Shown: in pieces, positions 1 to 6,584 of the stretch | How positions within the stretch are numbered: the stretch's first letter is position 1 | Layout: each line of letters begins with the position of its first letter | Translations under genes and position numbers: made by a program | Assembly (NCBI GenBank): GCA_002402325.1 | Contig: DHFQ01000060.1 | Location: forward strand, 1,069-13,556 | Length of the DNA stretch: 12,488 nt | Direction of reading: 5' to 3' | From: Candidatus Aminicenantes bacterium UBA4820 | GTDB lineage: Bacteria > Acidobacteriota > UBA4820 | The notes under the pieces: model-generated | Database searches by the model: none | What the model saw: only the letters and a program-made list of their open reading frames with translations | What the model was told of the DNA's origin: nothing

Positions 1-1479
1 TTCTTTAAAATTTTCAACATCAAAGAATCTAATCTTTTTCATCTTTGCAGCCTCAACGATTGCTTTTGAAATTGGATGGTTGGAGAATTTTTCAAATGAG
101 GCAAGGATTTCAAAAGAGTTTTTCTCATCAGAAAAATCAAAAAAATTGGTAAGTTCAGGTTTTCCCTCAGTAAGAGTCCCTGTTTTATCAAAAACAATGT
201 AGTTTGTCTCCTTTATTATTTCAATTGATTTGCCGTTTCTAATTAGTATTCCATTTCTTGCTCCAAGACCGCTTCCCACCATTAACGCTGTGGGAGTTGC
301 GAGCCCTAAAGCGCAGGGACATGCAATTACGAGTGTTGCAACCGAAGCAAAAACAGCCATAGAAATCCCGTTTAATTCAAGGTTAATCCATGGGAAAAAG
401 TGTGAAAGAGAAATCAAAACTTCTTTTCCTTCTTGAGGAAAGAGAAGCCAGAAAAGAAAAGTTAGCATTGAGACGATTAAAACCGTTGGAACAAAAAATG
501 AGGTTACTTTATCTGCAAATTCTTGAATTGGAACTTTTGATCCCTGAGCATCTTCTACAAGTTTTATTAGTTGAGAAAGAAAGGTATCTTTGCCAACCTT
601 TGTTACCTCTGCCTTTATTAAGCCTGCCTGATTAACAGTTCCGCCGATTACCTCGTCGCCTGAATGTTTTACAACAGGAATGGATTCGCCCGTTGCCATC
701 GATTCATCAACGGTGGTTTCTCCCTCCACTATTTTTCCATCCGTTGGAATCTTTTCGCCAGCCCTTACGACCATTACATCTCCAACATCAAGAGCGTTTA
801 CATCAACTTCAACCTCTTCATCATCAACTATTATCCTCGCACTCTTTGCTCCAATTTCAGCAAGACTTTTTATTGCACCTGTCGCTCTACCTTTTGCCAA
901 CGCTTCAAGGTATTTACCTAAAAGATAGAAAAACATAATCATTCCGCTTATATAAGCAAAGTTGGTGATTGGAAGTGAAAAAATCTTCATCACCCCGGTT
1001 GAAAAAGATGCTATAGTTCCAAGAGCAATGAGAAGTTCCATATTTGCACTTCCATGAATTAGTGATTTAAACGCTCTTTTTATGACACTCAAACCGATGA
1101 TGAAGGTGAGAATAAAAGCGATTGTCAGGTCAAAATAATCCATATAAGGAATCATCACACTCTTTGTCATATTTAGAAACATCAGTAAAAATGACGGAAT
1201 CACGAAGAACAGAGAGACAACGAGCCTTTTTTTTGCCTCGTTGAATTCATCGCTCTTTTCATCTTTTTCAAAATAAAGGGAATAACCGCTTTTTTCAACA
1301 TTTTTAAAAATTTCATCTATGCTTATAACTTGAGGATCAAATATAAATGTGGCTTTATCTGTGGCAAGGTTCACATTTGCCTCTAAAACACCCTCACTTT
1401 TTTCAATTGCTTTTTTTACTGTAAAGGCACAGGCGGCGCAGGTCATTCCTTTTACTTTAACTGTGATTTCTTTAGCCAT
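1..1479 (-). CDS. copA: Copper-translocating P1B-type ATPase (partial, C-terminus off the window)
   Basis: Exports Cu(I) across the inner membrane using ATP. 493 residues are visible, the frame stays open to the left edge, and typical CopA proteins run to about 700-800 residues. In order: one heavy-metal-associated domain with GMTCAAC (C14, C17); membrane helices from about residue 85; the HGSANMELLIALG segment at 142-154; the actuator-domain TGES at 263-266; the ion-binding CPC at C387-C389 (ACPCALG); the phosphorylation motif DKTGTLTEG beginning at D431; and the start of the nucleotide-binding domain with the SNHPI histidine-proline (H468-P469). The rest of the N domain, the GDG hinge and the last helices are missing only because the window ends. 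CPC plus CAAC fits the Cu(I) or Ag(I) subgroup. The start is ATG at 1479, with a weak AAAGG site upstream and a sigma70-like promoter further up. No CopY or CsoR gene is visible nearby. Confidence 0.94.
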   Translation of the reverse strand, partial: MAKEITVKVKGMTCAACAFTVKKAIEKSEGVLEANVNLATDKATFIFDPQVISIDEIFKNVEKSGYSLYFEKDEKSDEFNEAKKRLVVSLFFVIPSFLLMFLNMTKSVMIPYMDYFDLTIAFILTFIIGLSVIKRAFKSLIHGSANMELLIALGTIASFSTGVMKIFSLPITNFAYISGMIMFFYLLGKYLEALAKGRATGAIKSLAEIGAKSARIIVDDEEVEVDVNALDVGDVMVVRAGEKIPTDGKIVEGETTVDESMATGESIPVVKHSGDEVIGGTVNQAGLIKAEVTKVGKDTFLSQLIKLVEDAQGSKVPIQEFADKVTSFFVPTVLIVSMLTFLFWLLFPQEGKEVLISLSHFFPWINLELNGISMAVFASVATLVIACPCALGLATPTALMVGSGLGARNGILIRNGKSIEIIKETNYIVFDKTGTLTEGKPELTNFFDFSDEKNSFEILASFEKFSNHPISKAIVEAAKMKKIRFFDVENFKE

Positions 1480-1542
1480 ACCAGATAAACCTTTGTTTCT
1501 TAAATAAATTCCACGACTTTGCTTTTTTCATTCAGGATAATT

Positions 1543-1571
1543 ATTATCTTTTATATAACATTTTTTTTCAA
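1543..1571 (-). promoter_or_regulatory. Predicted sigma70-like promoter of copA
   Basis: On the minus strand TTGAAA (1566-1571) and GATAAT (1543-1548) are separated by 17 bases, each five of six matches to consensus. Transcription would start near 1536, leaving a leader of about 57 bases. The region is A+T-rich, so chance matches are possible. No convincing copper-regulator palindrome was seen beside it. Confidence 0.42.
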
Positions 1572-1635
1572 CTCAATCGTTCATTTCTCAGTTTAATATT
1601 GATAGTTTTCGAAAAAAGGCGATTAAAGATAAACT

Positions 1636-2022
1636 TTATCCTGCCTGTCGGTTAAGGATATTCTCGATTTTTTCTGTTAGTTTTCCATACTGGAAAGGTT
1701 TAGAAATGTAATCTATTGCACCCTTTTGAAAACTCATTCTTTTATCTTTAAGGTCTGTTCTGACTGAAAACATTGCCACAGGGATTTCTTTCGTTTTTTC
1801 ATCTTCCTTAATTATTTTTAAAACTTCCCAGCCATCCATTTTTGGCATATTTATATCAAGAAGTATTAAATCAGGATGTAGTGTTCTCGCTACTTCAATG
1901 CCGCTCTCACCAGATTGACTTTTTGCCACGATATAGCCCGAGTCCGTCAAAATCGCATCAACGATGTCAAGCAAGTCCGGATTGTCGTCAATAACCAATA
2001 CTACCTTTTTCTTAAAACTCAT
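1636..2022 (-). CDS. Stand-alone CheY-like response regulator receiver protein
   Basis: A single receiver domain of 128 residues with no output domain. It probably works as a phosphorylated switch binding a partner protein, or as a phosphorelay intermediate. Visible receiver residues are the acidic pair D12-D13 (VIDDNPD), the phospho-acceptor D56 in LLDINMPKMDG, S86 where Thr or Ser is expected after the fourth strand, and K108 in ISKPF. The start is taken as ATG 2022, with AGGGGGT a few bases upstream. An in-frame ATG at 2091 would add 23 residues but lies upstream of a good promoter, so it would not be on the transcript. No histidine kinase is present in the window, so the partner is unknown. 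It is divergent from the suf operon and followed by copA on the same strand after 156 bases; copA appears to have its own promoter. Confidence 0.88.
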   Translation of the reverse strand: MSFKKKVVLVIDDNPDLLDIVDAILTDSGYIVAKSQSGESGIEVARTLHPDLILLDINMPKMDGWEVLKIIKEDEKTKEIPVAMFSVRTDLKDKRMSFQKGAIDYISKPFQYGKLTEKIENILNRQAG

Positions 2023-2043
2023 ATTACCCCCTGCTCCACTTAT

Positions 2044-2072
2044 AGAATATGTTTTTTTTTCCAATTTGTCAA
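2044..2072 (-). promoter_or_regulatory. Predicted sigma70 promoter of the receiver gene
   Basis: On the minus strand a perfect TTGACA (2067-2072) is followed after 17 bases by TATTCT (2044-2049, four of six matches). The start of transcription would fall near 2037, just ahead of the ribosome binding site for ATG 2022. This supports the shorter start of the receiver protein. Confidence 0.6.
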
Positions 2073-2128
2073 GTCGACCAAAACAGTCCATTTTTTGCAG
2101 AGTTTCTCAGGACTGAATTTATTTAAAA

Positions 2129-2143
2129 AGTGAAAGTATCACT
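2129..2143. promoter_or_regulatory. Small inverted repeat in the divergent intergenic region
   Basis: AGTGA-AAGTA-TCACT is an exact 5-5-5 inverted repeat lying between the two divergent promoters, about 18 bases upstream of the suf -35 element. It could be a regulator site. An arm of five bases in A+T-rich DNA is also expected by chance fairly often, so this is only a candidate. Confidence 0.2.
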
Positions 2144-2160
2144 CAAAAAATTAGTTTTAC

Positions 2161-2190
2161 TTGACTAACTGAAATAAAAAGTGGTAAATT
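2161..2190 (+). promoter_or_regulatory. Predicted promoter of the suf operon
   Basis: TTGACT (2161-2166) is followed after 18 bases by TAAATT (2185-2190), preceded by TGG, which gives an extended -10 element (TGn). Transcription would start near 2197, just upstream of the inverted repeat at 2205-2221. An alternative -10, TAAAAT at 2198-2203, lacks a good -35. Either choice puts the repeat where a bound repressor would block initiation or early elongation. Confidence 0.5.
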
Positions 2191-2204
2191 CTGTTATTAA
2201 AATA

Positions 2205-2221
2205 TGGACTTTTTAAGTCCA
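2205..2221. promoter_or_regulatory. Predicted IscR/Rrf2-type operator, autoregulatory
   Basis: TGGACTTTTTAAGTCCA is a perfect inverted repeat with 7-base arms and a 3-base centre. Its core has the form GACT-N5-AGTC, the same geometry as the type 1 sites bound by [2Fe-2S] IscR in Escherichia coli. It lies between the predicted suf promoter and the ribosome binding site of the Rrf2 gene, with the regulator encoded immediately downstream. The most likely role is cluster-dependent feedback repression of the operon. That role is inferred from position and sequence; binding is not shown. Confidence 0.6.
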
Positions 2222-2236
2222 CATTAAGGAGTGAAG

Positions 2237-2680
2237 ATGCAAGTTTCAAAAAGCCTTGAGTATGCCGTCAGAAGCCTTGTCTTTATTGCAGAGAGTGAAA
2301 AGCCTTTAGGGCTTTCTGAAATCTCACAAACAGGGAGAATGCCAAAAGCATATCTTGCAAAGATAATGAGAACACTCGTTGAGGGTGGAGTCGTCTCCTC
2401 CGTAAGGGGAAGAAAGGGAGGATATGTTTTAAAAAAAGTTCCCAAAGATATCGCTCTTTATGACATTCTTTCGTTGACCGAAGGAAAGGAGAAACTTATA
2501 CCCTGTATAAATGATGGCAAGTTTTGCTACGCCTCATCATTTTGCTCTCAGAAAGTTGTGTGGATAAAGGTTGAAAAGGCGATTACCGATGCTTTTAAAA
2601 AAGTAACTCTAAAAGATATGTTACCCAGAAGGGCAATTGGAAAGGTAAAAAATGGACGCGCTCAAAATTACATCTCTTAA
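2237..2680 (+). CDS. Rrf2/IscR-family Fe-S-sensing transcriptional regulator
   Basis: 147 residues, a usual length for the family. An N-terminal winged helix-turn-helix covers about residues 1-70, with the typical opening QVSKSLEYAVRSLVFIA, the recognition-helix region MPKAYLAKIMRTL, and the wing RGRKGGYVL. Three cysteines, C90, C97 and C103 (CX6CX5C), match the cluster-binding triad of IscR-like proteins, which is usually CX5CX5C; the first spacing here is one residue longer. It probably represses the downstream suf genes when holding a cluster. ATG 2237 is preferred over GTG 2231 because AAGGAG (2226-2231) then sits five bases upstream, whereas the GTG would overlap it. The 3' end overlaps sufC by 29 bases, which suggests translational coupling. 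The specific name (IscR, SufR or another) cannot be decided from sequence alone. Confidence 0.9.
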   Translation: MQVSKSLEYAVRSLVFIAESEKPLGLSEISQTGRMPKAYLAKIMRTLVEGGVVSSVRGRKGGYVLKKVPKDIALYDILSLTEGKEKLIPCINDGKFCYASSFCSQKVVWIKVEKAITDAFKKVTLKDMLPRRAIGKVKNGRAQNYIS

Positions 2681-3416
2681 AAGTTCTGTTGAAGGAAAGA
2701 GAATTCTTGAAGGTGTTGATTTAACTTTGAAGGAAGGTGAACTTCATATAATTATGGGTCCAAATGGAAGTGGAAAAAGCACTCTTGCAAACACTTTGAT
2801 GGGACATCCAGGATATGTCGTTGAGGAGGGTCAGGCTTTACTTTTTGGAGAAGATTTACTTTCAATGAAAGTTGATGAAAGGGCAAGGAAAGGACTTTTT
2901 CTTGCTTTTCAATACCCTCTTGAAGTTGAAGGAGTTTCCTTCTCCCATTTCTTGCTCAATGCCTACAAAGCAAAGAATGGAAACGAGCAAAAGATGGATC
3001 CTAAAATGGTCATTTCCTTCAGGAATGAATTAAAGAAAAACTTAAAGGAGTTAGGGCTCTCAGAAGAGTTTTTAAAAAGAAGTTTAAATGTCGGTGCATC
3101 CGGAGGAGAAAAAAAGAGGCTTGAAATTGTTCAGGCTTTGACTTTAAAGCCTAAACTTTTACTACTTGATGAGATTGATTCGGGGCTTGACATTGATTCA
3201 GCAAAACTTGTTGCAGAATCAATAAGGAAAATGAGAAAGGAAAACATAAGCGCACTTGTAATCACCCACTACCCAAGAATCCTTGATTACCTTGAGCCAG
3301 AAAGAGTCCACATTATGGCACAGGGAAGAATAATCTGCTCAAGAGGCGTCGAACTTGCAAAGGAACTTGAAAGGAAAGGGTATGATTGGATTTTGAAGGA
3401 GTACAGCGTAAATTAA
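2652..3416 (+). CDS. sufC: Fe-S cluster assembly ATPase SufC
   Basis: The ABC-type ATPase of the cytoplasmic SufBCD scaffold; ATP binding drives the shape change needed for cluster assembly. 254 residues, normal for SufC. Walker A is GPNGSGKST (36-44), the Q-loop glutamine is Q87 (AFQYP, characteristic of SufC), the signature is SGGEK (150-154), Walker B is LLLLDE with D173-E174, and the switch histidine is H206 (ITHYPR). The usual Phe before the signature serine is Ala here, a small variation. No transmembrane partner is encoded, and sufB and sufD follow directly. The start ATG 2652 has AAAGG six bases upstream and lies inside the end of the Rrf2 gene, so the two are probably translated together. 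Confidence 0.97.
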   Translation: MDALKITSLKSSVEGKRILEGVDLTLKEGELHIIMGPNGSGKSTLANTLMGHPGYVVEEGQALLFGEDLLSMKVDERARKGLFLAFQYPLEVEGVSFSHFLLNAYKAKNGNEQKMDPKMVISFRNELKKNLKELGLSEEFLKRSLNVGASGGEKKRLEIVQALTLKPKLLLLDEIDSGLDIDSAKLVAESIRKMRKENISALVITHYPRILDYLEPERVHIMAQGRIICSRGVELAKELERKGYDWILKEYSVN

Positions 3417-3427
3417 AGGGATAAAAA

Positions 3428-4825
3428 ATGGCAGAAAAGTTTGATTTTATTGATTCCGCAAAATATGATTTCAAAGACCCTGAAAAATATGCTTTTAGAA
3501 CGCCAAAAGGATTGAATAAAGAAGTCGTTGAGGAGATCTCAAGGCAAAAACAGGAACCAAAATGGATGCTTGATATAAGGCTCAAGGCTCTTGATATTTT
3601 TTTGAAAAAACCAACGCCAACATGGGGGGGAGACCTTTCAGCACTTGATTACGATTCTTACACCTATTACATCAAGCCATCGGAGAAAAAGGGCGGGACT
3701 TGGGAAGAGATTCCGGACAACATAAAGAAAACTTTTGACAGGCTTGGTGTTCCAGAGGCTGAAAGAAAATTTCTTGCAGGGCTTGGTGCCCAATACGAAT
3801 CAGAAATGGTTTATCACTCAATCAGGGAAGACCTTGCTAAAAAGGGAGTTATCTTTCTTGATACTGAGACAGGCTTAAGAGAGTATCCCGAACTTTTCAG
3901 AGAATATTTTACAAAACTCGTTCCAATCGAGGACAACAAGTTTGCCTCTCTTAACACCGCCTGCTGGTCGGGAGGAAGTTTTATCTATGTTCCAGAAGGG
4001 GTTAATATTGATATTCCTTTACAGGCTTATTTCAGGATAAATTCTGAAAAGATGGGGCAGTTTGAACGAACCATAATCGTTGCCGATGAAGGGGCAAAGC
4101 TTCATTACATAGAAGGTTGCACAGCGCCTCAATATTCAACTTTATCGCTTCACACGGGAGTAATTGAAATATTTGTAAAAAAGAATGCATCCGTTAGATA
4201 CACGACCATTCAAAATTGGGCAAGGAACATTTACAACCTCGTTACTCAAAGATCAATGGTTGAAGAGGGCGGTTTGATGGAGTGGGTTGATGGGAACATA
4301 GGTTCGAAATTGACAATGAAGTATCCATCTATTTATCTCATCGGCGATAATTCAAGGGGAAAAATCCTTTCAATAACATTCGCAACAGAGGGCCAGCATC
4401 AGGATGCGGGCGGGAAGGTGATTCATAAGGGAAAAAATAGTGCCTCGACTATAGTCAGCAAATCTATCAGCAGATTTTCTGGAAGATGTTCATACAGAGG
4501 GCTTGTCAAAGTCATAAAAAATGCAACAGGTGTAAAATCATCAGTCAAGTGTGATGCTTTAATGCTTGATGAACAAAGCAGGTCTGATACTTACCCCGTT
4601 ATGCAAATTGATGAGGAGGATGCAACCGTTTCGCACGAGGCAACCGTTGGAAAAATCTCTGATGAAGTGATTCATTATCTCACCTCAAGAGGAATCAAGG
4701 AAAGCGATGCACAGGCGATGGTCGTTATGGGCTTCATTGATGAGTTTGCAAAAGAACTTCCAATGGAGTATGCCATTGAATTGAACAGGTTAATTCAACT
4801 CGAAATGGAAGGAAGTGTGGGATGA
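3428..4825 (+). CDS. sufB: Fe-S cluster scaffold protein SufB
   Basis: The core scaffold subunit of SufBCD, on which the nascent Fe-S cluster forms. 465 residues, normal for SufB. Residues critical in Escherichia coli SufB are present: C375 in VKCDALML and E404 in VSHEATVGKI, with the same 29-residue spacing as C405-E434 there. C231 lies in the conserved EGCTAP segment, the region proposed to receive sulfur. The C-terminal helical part carries the SufB/SufD signature HYLTSRGIKESDAQAMVVMGF. ATG 3428 has AAAGGG seven bases upstream and follows the sufC stop after 11 bases. The end overlaps sufD by four bases (ATGA), the usual sign of coupled translation and equal subunit supply. Confidence 0.97.
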   Translation: MAEKFDFIDSAKYDFKDPEKYAFRTPKGLNKEVVEEISRQKQEPKWMLDIRLKALDIFLKKPTPTWGGDLSALDYDSYTYYIKPSEKKGGTWEEIPDNIKKTFDRLGVPEAERKFLAGLGAQYESEMVYHSIREDLAKKGVIFLDTETGLREYPELFREYFTKLVPIEDNKFASLNTACWSGGSFIYVPEGVNIDIPLQAYFRINSEKMGQFERTIIVADEGAKLHYIEGCTAPQYSTLSLHTGVIEIFVKKNASVRYTTIQNWARNIYNLVTQRSMVEEGGLMEWVDGNIGSKLTMKYPSIYLIGDNSRGKILSITFATEGQHQDAGGKVIHKGKNSASTIVSKSISRFSGRCSYRGLVKVIKNATGVKSSVKCDALMLDEQSRSDTYPVMQIDEEDATVSHEATVGKISDEVIHYLTSRGIKESDAQAMVVMGFIDEFAKELPMEYAIELNRLIQLEMEGSVG

Positions 4826-5883
4826 CTCCAAATCTTTTATCAGAATTTGAAAGTGATAAATTCCTTGATTTACGAAAAAAGTTCCTTGAATCTTATGATT
4901 CGGGAAAAAAAATGGATGAACCTGTAAAACTTGATTTTGATTCTCTTCCTATAAATAAAATTTCCCCCCAATTTGAAAAATGCGACCACTTTGAAACTTT
5001 AAATGAGAATGAAATCACCCATAAAATTCATCCTTTTTATGAAGAAGGGTTAAATCCAAAATCAAATTTTTCAAACTATCTACTTGCCTTTTTGGAAGAG
5101 GGAATTTATCTCAAGCCCCACTCTCAAAAGGGATATTTAAAATTTTTTGCAAAGACGGGATTGACGCTTGAGCCAGTGATTGTTGAATTTGAAAATGATT
5201 GCACTCTTTTTCTTCACTTTTCAGGTGGGGATGGTTCGGTTTGCCTTGATTTTATAAGGGTTTTTGTAAAAGAAAATGTAAAGGCAAAACTTTTCTTTCT
5301 TTTTGAAAATGGTAAAAGAGGAATAGATTTCTCATCAAAGTTAGAAAATGGTTCAACTCTTGAAGTTTATCCCGTAGTTTTAAAAGGAGAGGGTATAATT
5401 TTTAATTCCACTCACAATATAGATAAAAAGGACGCCTTTTATGTTGAAAAGAGCGTTTCGCTCATTAAGGGAAAAGATAAACTCAGACAGATAACACTTG
5501 TAAGCGAAAATGAGGAAGGAATCAAAGTTGATGTTGAGGCAAGGTCTATACTTGATGACAGTTCAAGATGTTTTATCAAAGGAATATTAAATGTTGAGAA
5601 AAGGGCAAAAAAAAGTGAATCGCACTACGGAGGACACTGTCTAAAATTTTCAAAGGAATCAAAGGCTTTAATTGAGCCACAACTTGAGATAAAATCACTT
5701 GATGTAAAAGCGACGCATTCTGCATCGGTTTCTAATGTTGATGATGAAAAAGTATTTTATTTAGAATCAAGAGGATTAGAAAGAGAAAAGGCAAGAAAGG
5801 AGATAGGAATAGGTTTTCTCTCATCCTTTGTCAAAGAAAATCAATTTTTAGAGAAAAAAATAGAGGAGAATTTCAATGAGTGA
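4822..5883 (+). CDS. sufD: Fe-S cluster assembly protein SufD (divergent)
   Basis: The SufB paralogue that completes the SufBC2D complex and contributes to cluster assembly at the SufB-SufD interface. 353 residues, somewhat short for SufD. The N-terminal part is poorly conserved and rich in Lys, Phe and Glu. The diagnostic C-terminal part is clear: HSASVSNVDDEKVFYLESRGL followed by KARKEIGIGFL. H299 occupies the position of the essential H360 of Escherichia coli SufD. It overlaps sufB by four bases and sufU by eight. A second SufB is unlikely, because the SufB cysteine-glutamate pair is missing and the position next to sufB in a CBD order fits SufD. Confidence 0.93.
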   Translation: MTPNLLSEFESDKFLDLRKKFLESYDSGKKMDEPVKLDFDSLPINKISPQFEKCDHFETLNENEITHKIHPFYEEGLNPKSNFSNYLLAFLEEGIYLKPHSQKGYLKFFAKTGLTLEPVIVEFENDCTLFLHFSGGDGSVCLDFIRVFVKENVKAKLFFLFENGKRGIDFSSKLENGSTLEVYPVVLKGEGIIFNSTHNIDKKDAFYVEKSVSLIKGKDKLRQITLVSENEEGIKVDVEARSILDDSSRCFIKGILNVEKRAKKSESHYGGHCLKFSKESKALIEPQLEIKSLDVKATHSASVSNVDDEKVFYLESRGLEREKARKEIGIGFLSSFVKENQFLEKKIEENFNE

Positions 5884-6283
5884 TCTTCTTGATATTGACC
5901 CATTAATGATGGATGTTATAATTGAGCATTATAGAAATCCGCACAATTTCGGTGAATTAAACCCCTGTGAAATTAAGATAGAAGATGGAAATCCCTCCTG
6001 CGGTGATCAGATAAAGATGACAATAAACACAAAGGAAGGAAAAATAGATGATATTAAATTTTCTGGAAAAGGTTGCATAATATCACAGGCAGCCGCATCA
6101 ATACTCACCGATATGGTAAAGGGAATGGATATTGAGGAGGCAAAGAAGATAACGAAGGAGCAGATGCTTGAAAACCTCATCATTCCCGTTGGTCCTATGA
6201 GGCTAAAATGTGCTCTACTTGCCTTAAAAGTTTTAAAGAAGGCTTTATATGGAAAAGATTTTGTAGGAGAAGAGGATGATTAA
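5876..6283 (+). CDS. sufU: SufU/IscU-like sulfur-acceptor or scaffold protein (short form)
   Basis: 135 residues. The U-type ligand set is present: C42 in NPSCGD, D44, C67 in GKGCIISQAAAS, and C112 in RLKCALLALK. As in Bacillus SufU, the last cysteine is preceded by Lys (K111) rather than the His found in IscU. SufU proteins there act as zinc-bound acceptors of persulfide from SufS. However, C67 and C112 are only 45 residues apart, close to IscU spacing (43 in E. coli) and shorter than in B. subtilis SufU (about 62), so most of the SufU insertion is absent. The operon lacks SufE and an A-type carrier, so this protein is the likely link between SufS and SufBCD. GAGGAG sits seven bases upstream of ATG 5876; the gene overlaps its neighbours by eight bases at each end. 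Confidence 0.9.
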   Translation: MSDLLDIDPLMMDVIIEHYRNPHNFGELNPCEIKIEDGNPSCGDQIKMTINTKEGKIDDIKFSGKGCIISQAAASILTDMVKGMDIEEAKKITKEQMLENLIIPVGPMRLKCALLALKVLKKALYGKDFVGEEDD

Positions 6284-6584
6284 AAAGGTTGCTTTGATTG
6301 ATGAAATTAAGGAAAATGGATTGAAGGTTGAAGTTGATGGAGAGGAGATTCTTCTCATAAAAAATGGAGATGAGATTTTTGCTATAAGCAATCTCTGCTC
6401 ACATCAGGAAAAGGAAATGTCTGGTGGTAAAATTGAAGGTGATGCCTTTATTTGCCCCCACCACGGTGCAAGATTTGATTTGAAGACAGGAAAAGTCCTT
6501 TCAATGCCAGCAGTGGAAGACATAAAAATTTATAAGGTGATCTTAAAAGATGGGGCAGTTTTTATAGAGAGTGAAAATGGATGA
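6276..6584 (+). CDS. Rieske-type [2Fe-2S] ferredoxin within the suf operon
   Basis: A small soluble Rieske-fold protein of 102 residues. Ligands are C41-S-H43 (NLCSHQ) and C60-P-H-H63 (CPHHGARFD), giving CXH-X16-CX2H, the standard pattern of oxygenase-type Rieske ferredoxins and NirD-like proteins. No signal peptide or membrane segment is present, so it acts in the cytoplasm. The gene lies between sufU and sufS, overlapping sufU by eight bases, with AGGAG six bases upstream of ATG 6276. No oxygenase or nitrite reductase is nearby, so the common database label 'non-heme oxygenase ferredoxin subunit' would probably mislead. Similar small Rieske genes occur in some actinobacterial suf operons. 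An electron-donating role in cluster assembly is plausible but inferred only from position. Confidence 0.93.
   Translation: MIKKVALIDEIKENGLKVEVDGEEILLIKNGDEIFAISNLCSHQEKEMSGGKIEGDAFICPHHGARFDLKTGKVLSMPAVEDIKIYKVILKDGAVFIESENG

Noticed and set aside
230..938. Several plus-strand open frames of 68-85 codons
   Set aside because: They lie antisense to the copper ATPase coding region, whose motifs (CPC, DKTGTLT, TGES) are intact on the minus strand; their translations show no domain features.
1606..1640. Possible terminator after the receiver gene (TTTTCGAAAA and GATAAACTTTATC inverted repeats)
   Set aside because: The stems are short and A+T-rich, and one includes the stop codon; neither has a GC-rich hairpin followed by a T-run.
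2023..2091. Upstream in-frame ATG extending the receiver protein by 23 residues
   Set aside because: A TTGACA-17-TATTCT promoter lies inside this stretch, and a strong ribosome binding site precedes the ATG at 2022. The extra residues do not resemble part of a receiver domain.
6276..6584. Rieske protein as NirD or an oxygenase ferredoxin subunit
   Set aside because: No nitrite reductase large subunit or ring-hydroxylating oxygenase is nearby; the overlaps with sufU and sufS point to a role in cluster assembly.
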